Positions 28,802 to 39,326 of a DNA stretch of 64,000 nt are shown here, in pieces; position 1 is the first letter of the stretch, and each line of letters opens with the position of its first letter. Source of the stretch: Rhodococcus sp. 1163 (GTDB taxonomy: Bacteria > Actinomycetota > Actinomycetes > Mycobacteriales > Mycobacteriaceae); NCBI RefSeq assembly GCF_002091985.1, contig NZ_MKKX01000037.1, forward strand, positions 1 to 64,000, in the 5' to 3' direction. A program made the position numbers and the translations under genes. The notes beneath the pieces were generated by a model that searched no databases, was not told where the DNA came from, and saw nothing but the letters and a program-made list of their open reading frames with translations.

Positions 28802-29641
28802 TCACACAGCGATAACGTCACCACCGCGTCGGCCGAGAAGTGCAGCACTCTCGGCGACGACCTTCTCTGCTGCGCCCCCTTCGCCGATGCCGTGCGCCAG
28901 CATGGCACTCGCCCAACGCAAAGGGAGAAGTCCTAGCTCCGAGCAGGCATCGAGCACCGAATAGGCGAGCGCGCGAGCACCGTCGAGGTCCCCCACCGAA
29001 CTGTATGCGGCAGCGACGATCAGATCGGTCTTCACTCGGTGCCGTAACGAAACGATATCGGTCGCGCGTTCGCGTGCATCGAGCGCGTGTCGCACCGCCG
29101 CGGGTCCGTCGCCCGAGAACATCGCCAGCTCCGCCATGACCCACCGAAGTCTCAGCTGCGGTCGCCACAGATCCCAGCTCGGGTACTGCGCGAGCGTCCT
29201 ACCACATCTGTCGAGAAATGCCGAGGACAAGGCGAATCGCCCCGAACCCAGGGCGTCGGCGGCCAGCCCGGTGAGCGCATCACATCGCGCCTCGACCAGC
29301 AAGGGGCATTCGACTCCGCCGGTCACGCCCACCAGAGCAATGGCGAGTCCGTCGAATCGCTCTGCAGTTCGGTGATCACCGATCTGTCTCGACCACGACG
29401 CGCGTGTCGATCCGGCAAGCGAGAGCACCGTGTGCCCCGCCGGGAGTGCGTTCTCGAGCGTGTCCAGTTCGGCGCGACCCAGCGCATACCTCCCCTGTCC
29501 CCCCAGCGCAATCGCTCGAAGCCACGTCGAAGTCGGGTCGTGCGCCGACGGGAGCGGCCACAGACCGGGATTCGCTCCGAACGCGGCCGACTGCAGGACA
29601 TCGACCGCCGTCGGGACACGTTCTGTATCGGCCAGGTGCAC
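28802..29641 (-). CDS. Conserved Rv3415c-like protein, TPR-like helices
   Basis: This 279-residue soluble, Ala-rich helical protein is predicted to form tetratricopeptide-like repeats (for example GQGRYALGRAELDTLENAL and AAAYSSVGDLDGARALAYS, each with the A-G-A spacing of TPR helices). No catalytic motif is visible. Its place between sigD and whiB3 matches Rv3415c, whose function is unknown. Start at 29641 (GTG or equivalent, MHLADTERV); later starts such as VPTAVDVLQ are possible. It is transcribed toward sigD and might be co-regulated with it. TPR folds suggest a scaffold role, but no partner can be named. Confidence 0.75.
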   Translation of the reverse strand: MHLADTERVPTAVDVLQSAAFGANPGLWPLPSAHDPTSTWLRAIALGGQGRYALGRAELDTLENALPAGHTVLSLAGSTRASWSRQIGDHRTAERFDGLAIALVGVTGGVECPLLVEARCDALTGLAADALGSGRFALSSAFLDRCGRTLAQYPSWDLWRPQLRLRWVMAELAMFSGDGPAAVRHALDARERATDIVSLRHRVKTDLIVAAAYSSVGDLDGARALAYSVLDACSELGLLPLRWASAMLAHGIGEGGAAEKVVAESAALLGRRGGDVIAV

Positions 29642-30457
29642 CGAGCAAGAGTACCTTCGGGAAACAACATGGGCCGAAGGTTGGATCCCACCGAGCAGAG
29701 TGAATGCGTCATTTTTCGGGATAGCTCGACCATTTCCTTGTTTCGCAAACCGAATTCGAACTATTCCGCGACTTGTTTCACAGAATTAACATTTCTTCCG
29801 TCGACGAATGTATGAGTAATGCCAACCGTTTGTGAACGGAAGGTTAAACCGTTTCGGTGTGCCACAGGCAAGCACCTAGTGCCGAAGCGAACGTGGTGGA
29901 TATGTACGAGACCAACTCATTCGCTACCTACGTTTCGAACTCGACCGTCCCCCGAATCGTCCACAGGCGCGGATTCGTGAGAGCCCCTCACGTTCACCTA
30001 GCGCAACCTCAGCCGCTCTACCAGCAAGGATGCCGGAATTAGCAGGTCAGTTCCCTCTGCTGGTCCCGTGGTGGTTCACCAGTGTGCATGACCTTCCATC
30101 GCACGGCGAGGGTGTGGACACTCCCCTGTCGGCGCTGCGGCCACGGCCACTTCTTCGACCGTACCGCCATGCACGAGATTGTTCCGAAGTAAATAACCAA
30201 CAAGTAAAAGTTTCGTGATTGCCTACGCACATGGACACGATGAGAAACTATTGACTCGTTTTCCTCGACTCACATAACGTTGTGGATGTTCCGACAAGGT
30301 CGGTGAACGCGTACCGACCCGAACTTCAATCATGCTCAGTTCTACTCGCGGGCCTTGTAAAGAAAGTTCATGTCTACACCGACGCCAGCCCCGCTTGCCG
30401 CTCTTCCCCCACTCGCCGACTTCACAACGACGCGAGCCTGCCACCCTAGGAGTAGTC
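29642..30457. other. 816-bp intergenic region upstream of whiB3, no convincing gene
   Basis: This is the longest non-coding stretch of the window. Short ORFs exist on both strands but lack codon bias, ribosome sites or family resemblance. It is AT-richer than its surroundings at 29700-29860 and 30170-30330. AACCGTTT occurs twice as a direct repeat with 23-bp period (29824-29831 and 29847-29854), and CCGTT-TGTG-AACGG (29826-29839) is a dyad. It probably holds the divergent promoters of the Rv3415c-like gene and whiB3, with a long whiB3 leader. Confidence 0.6.
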
Positions 30458-30751
30458 ATGCCACAGCCGAACCACCTCCCTGGGCCCAATGCCGACATCT
30501 GGGACTGGCAGATGCACGGCCTGTGCCGTGGAGTCGACTCGTCGATGTTCTTCCACCCGGACGGGGAGCGAGGACGCGCTCGCGCTCAGCGAGAGATGCG
30601 CGCCAAAGAAATGTGCCGCAGTTGCCCTGTACTCGCACAGTGTCGTACACATGCGCTCAGCGTTTCCGAACCATACGGAATCTGGGGCGGAATGTCGGAG
30701 AACGAGCGGGACATCCACGTCCGCCACCACCGCCGTCGAATCGCGGTGTAG
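30458..30751 (+). CDS. whiB3: WhiB3, iron-sulfur redox regulator
   Basis: This 97-residue Wbl protein has Cys23, Cys53, Cys56 and Cys62, the four ligands of the 4Fe-4S cluster, and the GIWGG turn at 74-78 followed by a basic DNA-binding tail (HVRHHRRR). The N-terminal MPQPNHLPGPNADIW closely resembles WhiB3 of mycobacteria (Rv3416), which senses redox and NO, binds the primary sigma factor and controls lipid synthesis. Start ATG 30458 has AGGAG seven bases upstream; the open frame from 30332 is leader. The long upstream region suggests multiple controls. A 22-bp-stem terminator follows. Confidence 0.96.
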   Translation: MPQPNHLPGPNADIWDWQMHGLCRGVDSSMFFHPDGERGRARAQREMRAKEMCRSCPVLAQCRTHALSVSEPYGIWGGMSENERDIHVRHHRRRIAV

Positions 30752-30766
30752 TCGAAGAACTCGCGA

Positions 30767-30813
30767 TAAACGCGATGGACCCCCTCCGTTTCGGAGGGGG
30801 TCCATCGCGTTTA
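30767..30813. terminator. Bidirectional terminator, 22-bp perfect stem
   Basis: Arms 30767-30788 and 30792-30813 are perfectly complementary around a TTT loop. It separates convergent whiB3 and groEL1; each side ends in AAA/TTT. Confidence 0.93.
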
Positions 30814-30830
30814 TTCGTACAGCGTGTCGA

Positions 30831-32540
<1,710 letters not shown>

Positions 32541-32840
32541 TTACTTGGCGATGACAGCCAGCACGTCGCGTGCCGACAGAATCAGGTACTCCTCGCCGGC
32601 GTACTTGATCTCGGTGCCGCCGTACTTGCTGTAGATGACGGTGTCGCCTTCTTTGACGTCGACCGGGATCCGGTTGCCCTTTTCGGTGACACGGCCTTCG
32701 CCGACTGCGACGACGGTGCCTTCCTGAGGCTTCTCCTTGGCTGTGTCGGGGATGACCAGACCGGAGGCGGTCGTCGTCTCGGCCTCATTGGCCTGGACGA
32801 GGATCTTGTCCTCGAGCGGCTTGATTTTCACGCTCGCCAC
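32541..32840 (-). CDS. groES: Co-chaperonin GroES (Cpn10)
   Basis: This 99-residue HSP10 forms the heptameric lid of the GroEL cage. It shows the N-terminal [13 protein letters not shown] strand, the mobile loop ([22 protein letters not shown]) and the [13 protein letters not shown] roof region. GTG 32840 starts it with GGAGGG upstream. It is the first gene of the groES-groEL1 unit, controlled by the CIRCE element about 140 bp upstream. Confidence 0.97.
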   Translation of the reverse strand: MASVKIKPLEDKILVQANEAETTTASGLVIPDTAKEKPQEGTVVAVGEGRVTEKGNRIPVDVKEGDTVIYSKYGGTEIKYAGEEYLILSARDVLAVIAK

Positions 32841-32977
32841 GTTGAGCCCTCCATTGTTATGGGGTACGCGTCCGGGGTCGGATCCCCGGACAGCTGTGTT
32901 GGGTCGTGCATCTTCTACGTTCGTAGCTCTGCGCTCGTTCCCGTCGTCGCGGGTGCCGGAAACTCACTCAGTGCCAA

Positions 32978-33004
32978 CTAGCACTCTATACACGCGAGTG
33001 CCAG
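32978..33004. promoter_or_regulatory. CIRCE element (HrcA operator) of groES-groEL1
   Basis: CTAGCACTC-N9-GAGTGCCAG matches the CIRCE consensus TTAGCACTC-N9-GAGTGCTAA, with exact 9-base spacing and full GCACTC/GAGTGC cores. An overlapping dyad GAGTG-CCAG-CACTC continues to its right (to 33009). It indicates HrcA heat-shock repression. Confidence 0.9.
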
Positions 33005-33059
33005 CACTCAAGGTCTGGGCTGTCCGACGTCTAAGACTCGCCCCAGCCGCGCACACCGA

Positions 33060-33599
33060 TCAACCGGCGTTTCGCGCTTGCCCTCGCCTGATCGCGGCCA
33101 AGAGGAGTCGGCCACCGAGCGCGATGATCACCAAATTCCCCACGATCTGTAGCGAAACGACGGCGCGCGCAGAATCGGTGGATGCGGCAATATCACCGAA
33201 CCCCACGGTGGAAAACACGGACAGAGTGAAATAGAGGCTGCCCATCCGGGACACCGGCTCGGTGAAATTGTCGGACGCCGCTTCGGCCATCAAGTAGTAA
33301 ACGGTAGAGAAGCCGATCAGATATACCGGGACGATCGCCGCAGTTGCTTCGATCGCTTGAATTGTCGGATAGTCGGCCTTCAATACCTTCATGACCTGCC
33401 AGGCGAATACGACGCCCACCCCGATCAGCACGACGGCCAGGATGGTGAGGGAACCGACGTCGGCGACGTCGTTCATCGGGGCGACGAAGTAGAAGGCAGT
33501 CAAAAGGACTGCGGTGACGATGGGTCGAAACAGTGCGCGGCACAGAAGTACCCGACGTTCCTTCTCGCCCAGCCGAGAATAGGGCGTAGAACCAGCCAC
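33060..33599 (-). CDS. Two-pore-helix potassium channel protein
   Basis: This 179-residue membrane protein has hydrophobic helices at about 25-43, 48-70 and 85-107, a re-entrant pore loop with the K+ selectivity filter TVGFGD (near 131-136, in FSTVGFGDIA), and a last helix at about 145-168 ending in basic residues. It belongs to the ion-channel Ion_trans_2 group and should form a tetramer. No cytoplasmic RCK domain is attached, so gating is unknown. The filter is GFG rather than the common GYG, a tolerated variant. GTG 33599 follows GAGGGG. It is divergent from the Hsp70-like gene across a 219-bp region. Confidence 0.88.
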   Translation of the reverse strand: MAGSTPYSRLGEKERRVLLCRALFRPIVTAVLLTAFYFVAPMNDVADVGSLTILAVVLIGVGVVFAWQVMKVLKADYPTIQAIEATAAIVPVYLIGFSTVYYLMAEAASDNFTEPVSRMGSLYFTLSVFSTVGFGDIAASTDSARAVVSLQIVGNLVIIALGGRLLLAAIRRGQARNAG

Positions 33600-33818
33600 A
33601 TTCGCCCCTCGAGAGAATTGACAGAAACGCAGACCTCCTTGTCATAGCGGTATCGCGGCGCGGAAGTTCACGTTCTTCCGAAAAATTCTGTAACGTTCGG
33701 ATAACGAGACGATATAGTTCCGATAGTGGACTTCTGACGCAGCACCGGGCTGCCATGACACGGAGCCGCAACAGCGTCCGGACATGTAGTCGATTTCGAA
33801 CAGGGTGGGAGGTGCGCG

Positions 33819-35561
33819 ATGAAGGTTGGAATAGGGGTTTCTACCGGAACCGAGGTCGTGTGCGCTGCCCTGGTCGTGGTGGACGAGGATGGTTCGCACA
33901 CCGTCGAATACCGCACCGTGTCCGCCGACAGTGAAGCCAACACCGACATCGGTCAGCTGGTTACATCGGCAATAGAGTTGATGACGACCCTGGCTCCTGC
34001 ACCCGCCGGGCAAGGCACACATTCGACTGGACGGCGCGAGCCGGACTCCATCGCGGTGTCGTATCGCACTCCAGAGCAGTCTTCATCGATTCGTTCGGCA
34101 TGCAGCAATTCACACCGTGCGCTCTCGTTGGTTCCCGAGTCTGCGGCTTCCCACGCGTTCCTTGTCGAGTCCGGGCTCATTGCGCGCTATGGCACCGTCT
34201 CGGTTGTCGACCTGGGCGCCTCGGGCTCGACCGTGACGATCATCGACGCCCAATCCGGTGTCGTCCATGCCTACGAACACAACGCCGACTTCGGTGGTGA
34301 CGCGGTCAACAGTCTCGTCAAAGATTTTGTACACGGTAAATCCGAACGCGAAGCTAGAGCGCGAGAGGTCGCCCGCAGCAACGATTCTGCGCGGTACCGC
34401 ACGGTGAAAGAACACCTGTCGACATACGATTCGGCATCCATCAGCCACGACGGGGTGACGACCACAGTGGCTCGGACGGAATTCGACGCGCTGATCCGCC
34501 CGTCGGTGACAAAGGTGGTGCGCCGTGTCACGCAGGCGGCCGATCGGACGGGCCGTGCACCCGAAGCGGTGGTACTCATCGGCGGCGGCGCACACATACC
34601 GCTGGCGCGGACCGTCTTCGAGTCCGAACTCGGGCTTCCGGTTCTTACCGTCGACGAACCCGATGCCGCCCTTGCTACAGGTGCCGCTCACGTGGCCCTG
34701 ACCGCTGCTCAGGGGCTTTATCCCACGGTCGGCGCCACTGCCGGATCGCCCGCTCGATCGGTCGGCCGCTACTCCGGGGCGTTGGTCGGAGCGCTCCTGG
34801 TCGCCGGAATCGTCCTCGTCTACGGAATTCAGGCCTTGACCCCCTCCGATGACACCGGCTACTCCCCCGCAGGCACCGAAGTTCCATCCGAGCAGCACAG
34901 CGATCAGAGCAACACCTCGATCGCAGACATCACCACCAACGCGGCCGATCCGCGGGCCACGACAACCTCCACCGACGTCTCGACAGGGAACCCGACTTCG
35001 GCCCCGACTTCGGCATCGACCACATACGAGCGTGGCAACGTCACCGACATAGCGCCGACGCCCACCAGTTGGCCGGCGGCATCGACTCCCACGCCGACGC
35101 TGCACCCGGCGCCGGATCTTCCGTTGATTCCGTTTCCTGCTCTGCCGAATTGGGACGAGATCGTTCCGTTTCCCGACAGCACCACTACCCTGCCGCCCTC
35201 GCCGACTCCGAGCATTCCGGAATCGACACTGCCTGAGTCGCCTCCTCCCGAGTCAACGCGTCCTGAGGCCACTCCGTCCGAAACGACCCCGACGGGACGA
35301 CCCTCGGTGACGTCGAGCGAATCCGTTGCGGTCCTCCCGCCTGGCACACCGGACGTTGTCCGCACGGCGGACGCCGGCGGGACACCCGCTCCTCCGCCGT
35401 CACCGGAGCTGACGCCCCCACCGACCGTGTGGTCGCCGCCCGCTGCTGTTCCAGCGAACCCGGCTTCGCCCTCGGAGGAACCCGCAGACAGCGTGACAGA
35501 ACCACCGGCGCAACCGGCCCCGGGTCCAGTGACGGCGAATCAGCCGGTCACGACCAACTAG
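33819..35561 (+). CDS. Hsp70/actin-fold ATPase-like protein with TM helix and Pro/Thr-rich tail
   Basis: This 580-residue protein starts with an Hsp70-like nucleotide-binding fold (about 1-300): [15 protein letters not shown] replaces phosphate loop 1, [13 protein letters not shown] near 130 is phosphate loop 2, and [14 protein letters not shown] near 250 is the adenosine motif. Loop 1 is divergent from DnaK (GIDLGTT). There is no substrate-binding domain. Instead one TM helix (about 319-339) leads to a ~240-residue external tail rich in Pro, Thr and Ser (repeats such as [19 protein letters not shown]). DnaK- or FtsA-like ATPase activity is possible, and an envelope or cell-shape role is inferred. 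Start ATG 33819 has GGGAGG upstream. CGGAAG/CTTCCG arms (33661-33680) lie in the shared upstream region. Confidence 0.82.
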   Translation: MKVGIGVSTGTEVVCAALVVVDEDGSHTVEYRTVSADSEANTDIGQLVTSAIELMTTLAPAPAGQGTHSTGRREPDSIAVSYRTPEQSSSIRSACSNSHRALSLVPESAASHAFLVESGLIARYGTVSVVDLGASGSTVTIIDAQSGVVHAYEHNADFGGDAVNSLVKDFVHGKSEREARAREVARSNDSARYRTVKEHLSTYDSASISHDGVTTTVARTEFDALIRPSVTKVVRRVTQAADRTGRAPEAVVLIGGGAHIPLARTVFESELGLPVLTVDEPDAALATGAAHVALTAAQGLYPTVGATAGSPARSVGRYSGALVGALLVAGIVLVYGIQALTPSDDTGYSPAGTEVPSEQHSDQSNTSIADITTNAADPRATTTSTDVSTGNPTSAPTSASTTYERGNVTDIAPTPTSWPAASTPTPTLHPAPDLPLIPFPALPNWDEIVPFPDSTTTLPPSPTPSIPESTLPESPPPESTRPEATPSETTPTGRPSVTSSESVAVLPPGTPDVVRTADAGGTPAPPPSPELTPPPTVWSPPAAVPANPASPSEEPADSVTEPPAQPAPGPVTANQPVTTN

Positions 35562-36601
35562 GCGCGGCCCGATATCAGGCTGGTGGACACCGGGAGCCCC
35601 GGGTCGGTCGCCGCTCGCAGGTCGGATGCCTCGGCCCCACCCGCTATCAGGTGCGCGCCCAGCGTGGCGATCATGACTCCATTGTCGGTGCACAACCGAG
35701 GCTTCGGAATTCTCAAGGTCAATCCCGCTGCGCTGCACCTAGTTTCGACCAACGAGCGGATTCTCGAGTTTGCGGTGGCTCCGCCCCCCAACACGAGTGT
35801 GTTCACATCGACATCCTGAGCTGCGCGCACCGCCTTCATGGTCAGCACATCGGCCACGGACTCCTGAAAAGACGCAGCGATGTCGGCGACGGGAATGCTG
35901 TCTCCTGCGCGCCGACGTGCCTCGACGAATCTGGCAACCGCCGTTTTCACCCCGGAGAACGAGAAGTCGTACCGCGCGTCGCGTGGTCCCGTCATGCCTC
36001 GAGGAAACGCAATAGCGTGCGGATCACCTTCTCGTGCAGCATCATCGAGCGCTGGGCCGCCCGGGTAACCCAAACCGAGCAACCTGGCAACCTTGTCGAA
36101 CGCTTCGCCCGCTGCGTCGTCGACAGTGGTGCCCAACTCTACGATCGGAGCACCGAGGTCGTCCACGTGCAGCAAGTGCGTATGCCCGCCGGAGACCAGT
36201 AACGCGACGCACGGCGGCATCGGCCCATGCTCGAGGGTATCGACCGCCACATGGCCACCCAAGTGGTTGACGGCGTAGAACGGCACACCCCATGCGGCCG
36301 CATACGCTTTGGCTGCGGCGACGCCGACGAGCAGGGCGCCCGCCAATCCGGGGCCGATCGTCACGGCCACTGCGTCGGGCCGATCGATGTCGGCAGTCGC
36401 GAGCGCACGCCGCATCGTCGGAACCATCGCCTCGAGATGCGCGCGTGACGCTACCTCTGGGACAACACCGCCGTATCGTGCGTGCTCGTCGACACTGGAC
36501 GCGACCTCGTCGGCGAGCAGTTCGCACACACCGGAATCACGCCACCGGACGACACCCACACCTGTTTCGTCACAAGAACTTTCGATACCCAACACGATCA
36601 C
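35558..36601 (-). CDS. tsaD: tRNA t6A threonylcarbamoyltransferase TsaD
   Basis: This 347-residue ASKHA-fold enzyme transfers the threonylcarbamoyl group to A37 of ANN-decoding tRNAs with TsaB and TsaE. Visible signatures are [10 protein letters not shown] at the N terminus, the metal-binding HLGGH pattern near 115-119, SGGHTHL near 140 and [10 protein letters not shown] near 163. GTG 36601 overlaps the rimI stop by 4 bp (GTGA); GTG 36595 is an alternative. The frame upstream of this lies in rimI. It is the last gene of the tsaE-tsaB-rimI-tsaD run. Its 3' end overlaps the convergent Hsp70-like gene by 4 bp. Confidence 0.96.
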   Translation of the reverse strand: MIVLGIESSCDETGVGVVRWRDSGVCELLADEVASSVDEHARYGGVVPEVASRAHLEAMVPTMRRALATADIDRPDAVAVTIGPGLAGALLVGVAAAKAYAAAWGVPFYAVNHLGGHVAVDTLEHGPMPPCVALLVSGGHTHLLHVDDLGAPIVELGTTVDDAAGEAFDKVARLLGLGYPGGPALDDAAREGDPHAIAFPRGMTGPRDARYDFSFSGVKTAVARFVEARRRAGDSIPVADIAASFQESVADVLTMKAVRAAQDVDVNTLVLGGGATANSRIRSLVETRCSAAGLTLRIPKPRLCTDNGVMIATLGAHLIAGGAEASDLRAATDPGLPVSTSLISGRA

Positions 36602-37074
36602 GAGAGCGTGCCTCCATTCCCGACTTCGCGCCGCATCGTGTACGCGTCCGCACCGCTCGGCTGGTAGTACTTCCGCCGAGTCCCGACCACCACGAACCCG
36701 GTACGGGTGTAGAGCTCGATAGCCGGTTCGTTGTCGGTACGCACTTCGAGGAACACCGGTCCACCGTGGCTGTCGGCTACCGCGAGCAAATCGGCCAACA
36801 ATGCCCCACCGATGCCGCGGCGGTGCGCGAGAGGATCGACTCCGATGGTGTGTACTTCCGACTCCGCCGACTCCCCCTTGCCCAGCAAGGCGACCCCGGC
36901 GTAACCCACCAGCGTGCCACCCTCGCGCGCGGCAACGTAATGATTGTGCGGCGCAGCAAGTTCCGACAGAAAAGCCTGCGCGGTCCATGGGCCGTCCCCG
37001 GGAAACAACACGCTCTCGAGTTCGGCGCAACGCTCTGCATCGGCTCTGAGCAGTGGCGACAGAATTACGGTCAA
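36598..37074 (-). CDS. rimI: Ribosomal protein S18-alanine N-acetyltransferase RimI
   Basis: This 158-residue GNAT-fold enzyme carries the acetyl-CoA binding motif around [14 protein letters not shown] (about residues 84-97), followed by the beta-bulge [20 protein letters not shown], both typical of RimI. It acetylates the N terminus of S18, and in mycobacteria also of other Ala-starting proteins. The start appears to be TTG 37074, overlapping the tsaB stop by 4 bp (TTGA). Fusion or adjacency of rimI with tsaB and tsaD is common in actinobacteria. Confidence 0.92.
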   Translation of the reverse strand: MTVILSPLLRADAERCAELESVLFPGDGPWTAQAFLSELAAPHNHYVAAREGGTLVGYAGVALLGKGESAESEVHTIGVDPLAHRRGIGGALLADLLAVADSHGGPVFLEVRTDNEPAIELYTRTGFVVVGTRRKYYQPSGADAYTMRREVGNGGTLS

Positions 37075-37733
37075 GGTGTCACCGCCTTCGCTGCCGCGCG
37101 CTCCTCGAGAGTTTTCGCGTCCGGCCGGCGAAGGTAGAGCGGCACGATCGGTGCCGGCGCGGATCCGGATGCCAGGCGCTCGAGAGCCGCCAGTACCAAC
37201 CCCTGCGGCGACGGCGACTCCACTTCTCGGACAGGAACTTCGAACAGCGCGACATGAGCCGGAGACCCAGCAGCCGCGCTCGCCCCGGCAACATCGAGCA
37301 GAGCAGGAGCAACGACTTCCGGGCCTGCACAGCGGACCGCATGTCGGTACCGCGCCCAATACACCTCGCGGCGCCTGGCATCGGTGACGACCACCAGATC
37401 GAGCTCGTCGGGAAGTTCGGCGGCAATCGCGTCGAGACTGCAGACACCGTGGATCGGGATGCCCAGTGCGTCGGCAAATGCGGAGGCCGTTGCCATTCCG
37501 ACGCGAAGACCGGTGAACGGGCCGGGACCGACACCGACGACTACGGCCTGCAGATCCTGTGGTGTCAGTGAGGCGTCGGCCAGACATCGGAGAATGTTGG
37601 GCGTGAGGACTTCGGCGTGAAGTCGAGGGTCGACCACGATTTGCTGGGACAGGGTATGCGGCTGCCCGTCGGTGACGCGAACCACACCGGCGGTGACTGC
37701 GGGCGTGGAGGTATCGACAGCGAGAACGAGCAC
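37071..37733 (-). CDS. tsaB: t6A synthesis protein TsaB (YeaZ)
   Basis: This 220-residue ASKHA-fold protein is the catalytically inactive partner that stabilises TsaD. It has the N-terminal [15 protein letters not shown] strand-loop, HAEVLTPN near 39 and the [17 protein letters not shown] segment (about 67-84) characteristic of TsaB. GTG 37733 starts it. It overlaps rimI by 4 bp and lies 47 bp after tsaE on the same strand. Confidence 0.94.
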   Translation of the reverse strand: MLVLAVDTSTPAVTAGVVRVTDGQPHTLSQQIVVDPRLHAEVLTPNILRCLADASLTPQDLQAVVVGVGPGPFTGLRVGMATASAFADALGIPIHGVCSLDAIAAELPDELDLVVVTDARRREVYWARYRHAVRCAGPEVVAPALLDVAGASAAAGSPAHVALFEVPVREVESPSPQGLVLAALERLASGSAPAPIVPLYLRRPDAKTLEERAAAKAVTP

Positions 37734-37780
37734 GGTTTCTCAGAGTACCCGCATGTCACTGCGGGCCTGCCGCGGCACCG

Positions 37781-38338
37781 TCAGTCCTGCACCGAATGTT
37801 GGACTCGGTTCACTTCGACGGACCTGTCATCGGTGTCGAGGTCGCGTCGAATGCGGACCGACACGTGAGAATCGGTGAGCTTCTCGACCAGTCCCTCTCC
37901 CCATTCGACGACGACCACAGCAGCTTCCAGATCGGTGTCGAGGTCCAGCGCATCCAGTTCGTCGAGAGCAGACTGCCCTGTCATTCCCAGCCGGTACGCG
38001 TCCACGTGAATCAAGGACACGGGCGCAGCACCGTTCGGCCGAATCCCGGCCCGGTGTTCGCGGGCAATGACGAACGTCGGCGAGCTGACCCTGCCCTGCA
38101 CCCCGAGCCCGGACGCAATGCCACGCGTCATGGCGGTCTTCCCCGCACCCAGCGGTCCATCGAGGATCACGAGGTCGCCGGCGACAAGGGTTTGGGCCAG
38201 CCGGTATCCGAAGTCCTCCGTGTCGGCGGCCGTCGGCAAGATCAGTGAGCGCCCATCGAAATGCAACGTGGACGGCGACGTGGACTCAGCCAATGCCCCG
38301 CCATCCGCTTCGTCGACGTGCCCGCACAGCGGTCGCAC
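37781..38338 (-). CDS. tsaE: t6A synthesis ATPase TsaE
   Basis: This 185-residue P-loop ATPase of the t6A machinery has Walker A GPLGAGKTAMTRG near 61-73, SPTFVI near 86 and the VVVVEWGEGL Walker B-like strand near 140. GTG 38338 gives an N-terminal extension of ~15 residues overlapping the hydrolase 3' end by 53 bp. TTG 38293, overlapping that stop region, would give 170 residues and is equally plausible; neither has a convincing ribosome site. It matches Rv3422c by position. Confidence 0.9.
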   Translation of the reverse strand: MRPLCGHVDEADGGALAESTSPSTLHFDGRSLILPTAADTEDFGYRLAQTLVAGDLVILDGPLGAGKTAMTRGIASGLGVQGRVSSPTFVIAREHRAGIRPNGAAPVSLIHVDAYRLGMTGQSALDELDALDLDTDLEAAVVVVEWGEGLVEKLTDSHVSVRIRRDLDTDDRSVEVNRVQHSVQD

Positions 38339-39326
38339 GGGTGAGCAGGCGCACGAGGGCGGCGTTGACTTTGTCCGGAAACTCGAGCTGCACGAGATGA
38401 CCGGCTTGAGGCACCCGAACCACCTCTGCTTCGGGCAGTGCTTCAGCCATCGCCAACGTGCTCGCGAGCGGGATTATCCAGTCTTCGTCGCCACACATGA
38501 CGGTCACCGGAATGCGCGTGAGGTGCGACAGCGCATCCTTCTCGTTGTGCAGCTCGAGGGTTTTCAGAAAGTTGACGATCGTGACTACCGAGGTGTCGTC
38601 GATCATCGATTGTGAGAAAGCAACCAAGCGCGGACTCACCCGCGTTCCGTACGACGCCGCACGAAGCACCGGCGAGATCAGCGCTCGCACAGTTCCGCGT
38701 CCGAGCTGGACCACGCCTGGCGAGGTGCGGACTGCAAGGCGAAACGCGTCGATGACGGGGTTGTTCAGGCTTTTACCCAAGCCGGTTTCGGCCAGCCCGG
38801 CGGCCGTCGTCGATAGCAAGGCAACGCCGACCACCCTGTCCTTGATCAGATCCGGACGCTGACGCGTCAAGGACAGAATCGTCATTCCACCCATCGAGTG
38901 GCCGATGAGGACGAGATGGCCGCGCGGTGCGACTGCACGAATGACTGCGTCGAGATCGGATCCGAGCTGCTCGATGGTGCAGCTTTCGGGCGTCGGTTCG
39001 CCGGACTTGCCATGGCCGCGCTGATCGTAGAAGACCATTCGGACGGACGAGCCCCACTCTTGCTCCAACGCCTGGCGCTGAAAGTGCCACGAGGACATAC
39101 GGAGGCAGTACCCGTGTACGAACACCGCGGTGATGGGTGCGTCGGTGGGCCCGACTTCGCGAACCGCGAGTGGAACTCCATCGTCGGCGATGACGATGGA
39201 TCCGCGATCGGCGTCCATCAGCTCGAGGTTCTCACCGGCAAGAGGATCCTTGTTCGAACGCAGCATCGTTTCGCGCAGGGCTATCCCGACGCTGTTGACT
39301 ATGCCTAGATGTCCGAGCAGATTCAT
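38286..39326 (-). CDS. Alpha/beta-hydrolase
   Basis: This 346-residue hydrolase has the oxyanion region VFVHGYCLRM near 68, DQRGHGKSG near 101, nucleophile elbow GHSMGG near 142 (Ser144), the catalytic acid in CGDEDWIIP near 275 and the catalytic His in QAGHLVQLE near 303. Residues 1-60 precede the core and could cover a membrane-proximal helix, but no signal peptide is clear. It belongs to the broad epoxide hydrolase/haloperoxidase-like group, and the substrate is unknown. ATG 39326 overlaps the alr stop by 4 bp (ATGA), so it is coupled to alanine racemase. Confidence 0.88.
   Translation of the reverse strand: MNLLGHLGIVNSVGIALRETMLRSNKDPLAGENLELMDADRGSIVIADDGVPLAVREVGPTDAPITAVFVHGYCLRMSSWHFQRQALEQEWGSSVRMVFYDQRGHGKSGEPTPESCTIEQLGSDLDAVIRAVAPRGHLVLIGHSMGGMTILSLTRQRPDLIKDRVVGVALLSTTAAGLAETGLGKSLNNPVIDAFRLAVRTSPGVVQLGRGTVRALISPVLRAASYGTRVSPRLVAFSQSMIDDTSVVTIVNFLKTLELHNEKDALSHLTRIPVTVMCGDEDWIIPLASTLAMAEALPEAEVVRVPQAGHLVQLEFPDKVNAALVRLLTRATAVRARRRSGWRGIG

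Noticed and set aside
33690-33695. GTAACG as a SigD-type -35 upstream of the Hsp70-like gene
   Set aside because: I could not fit a matching -10 at proper spacing, and a similar GTAACGC near sigD also lacks one; too short to claim.
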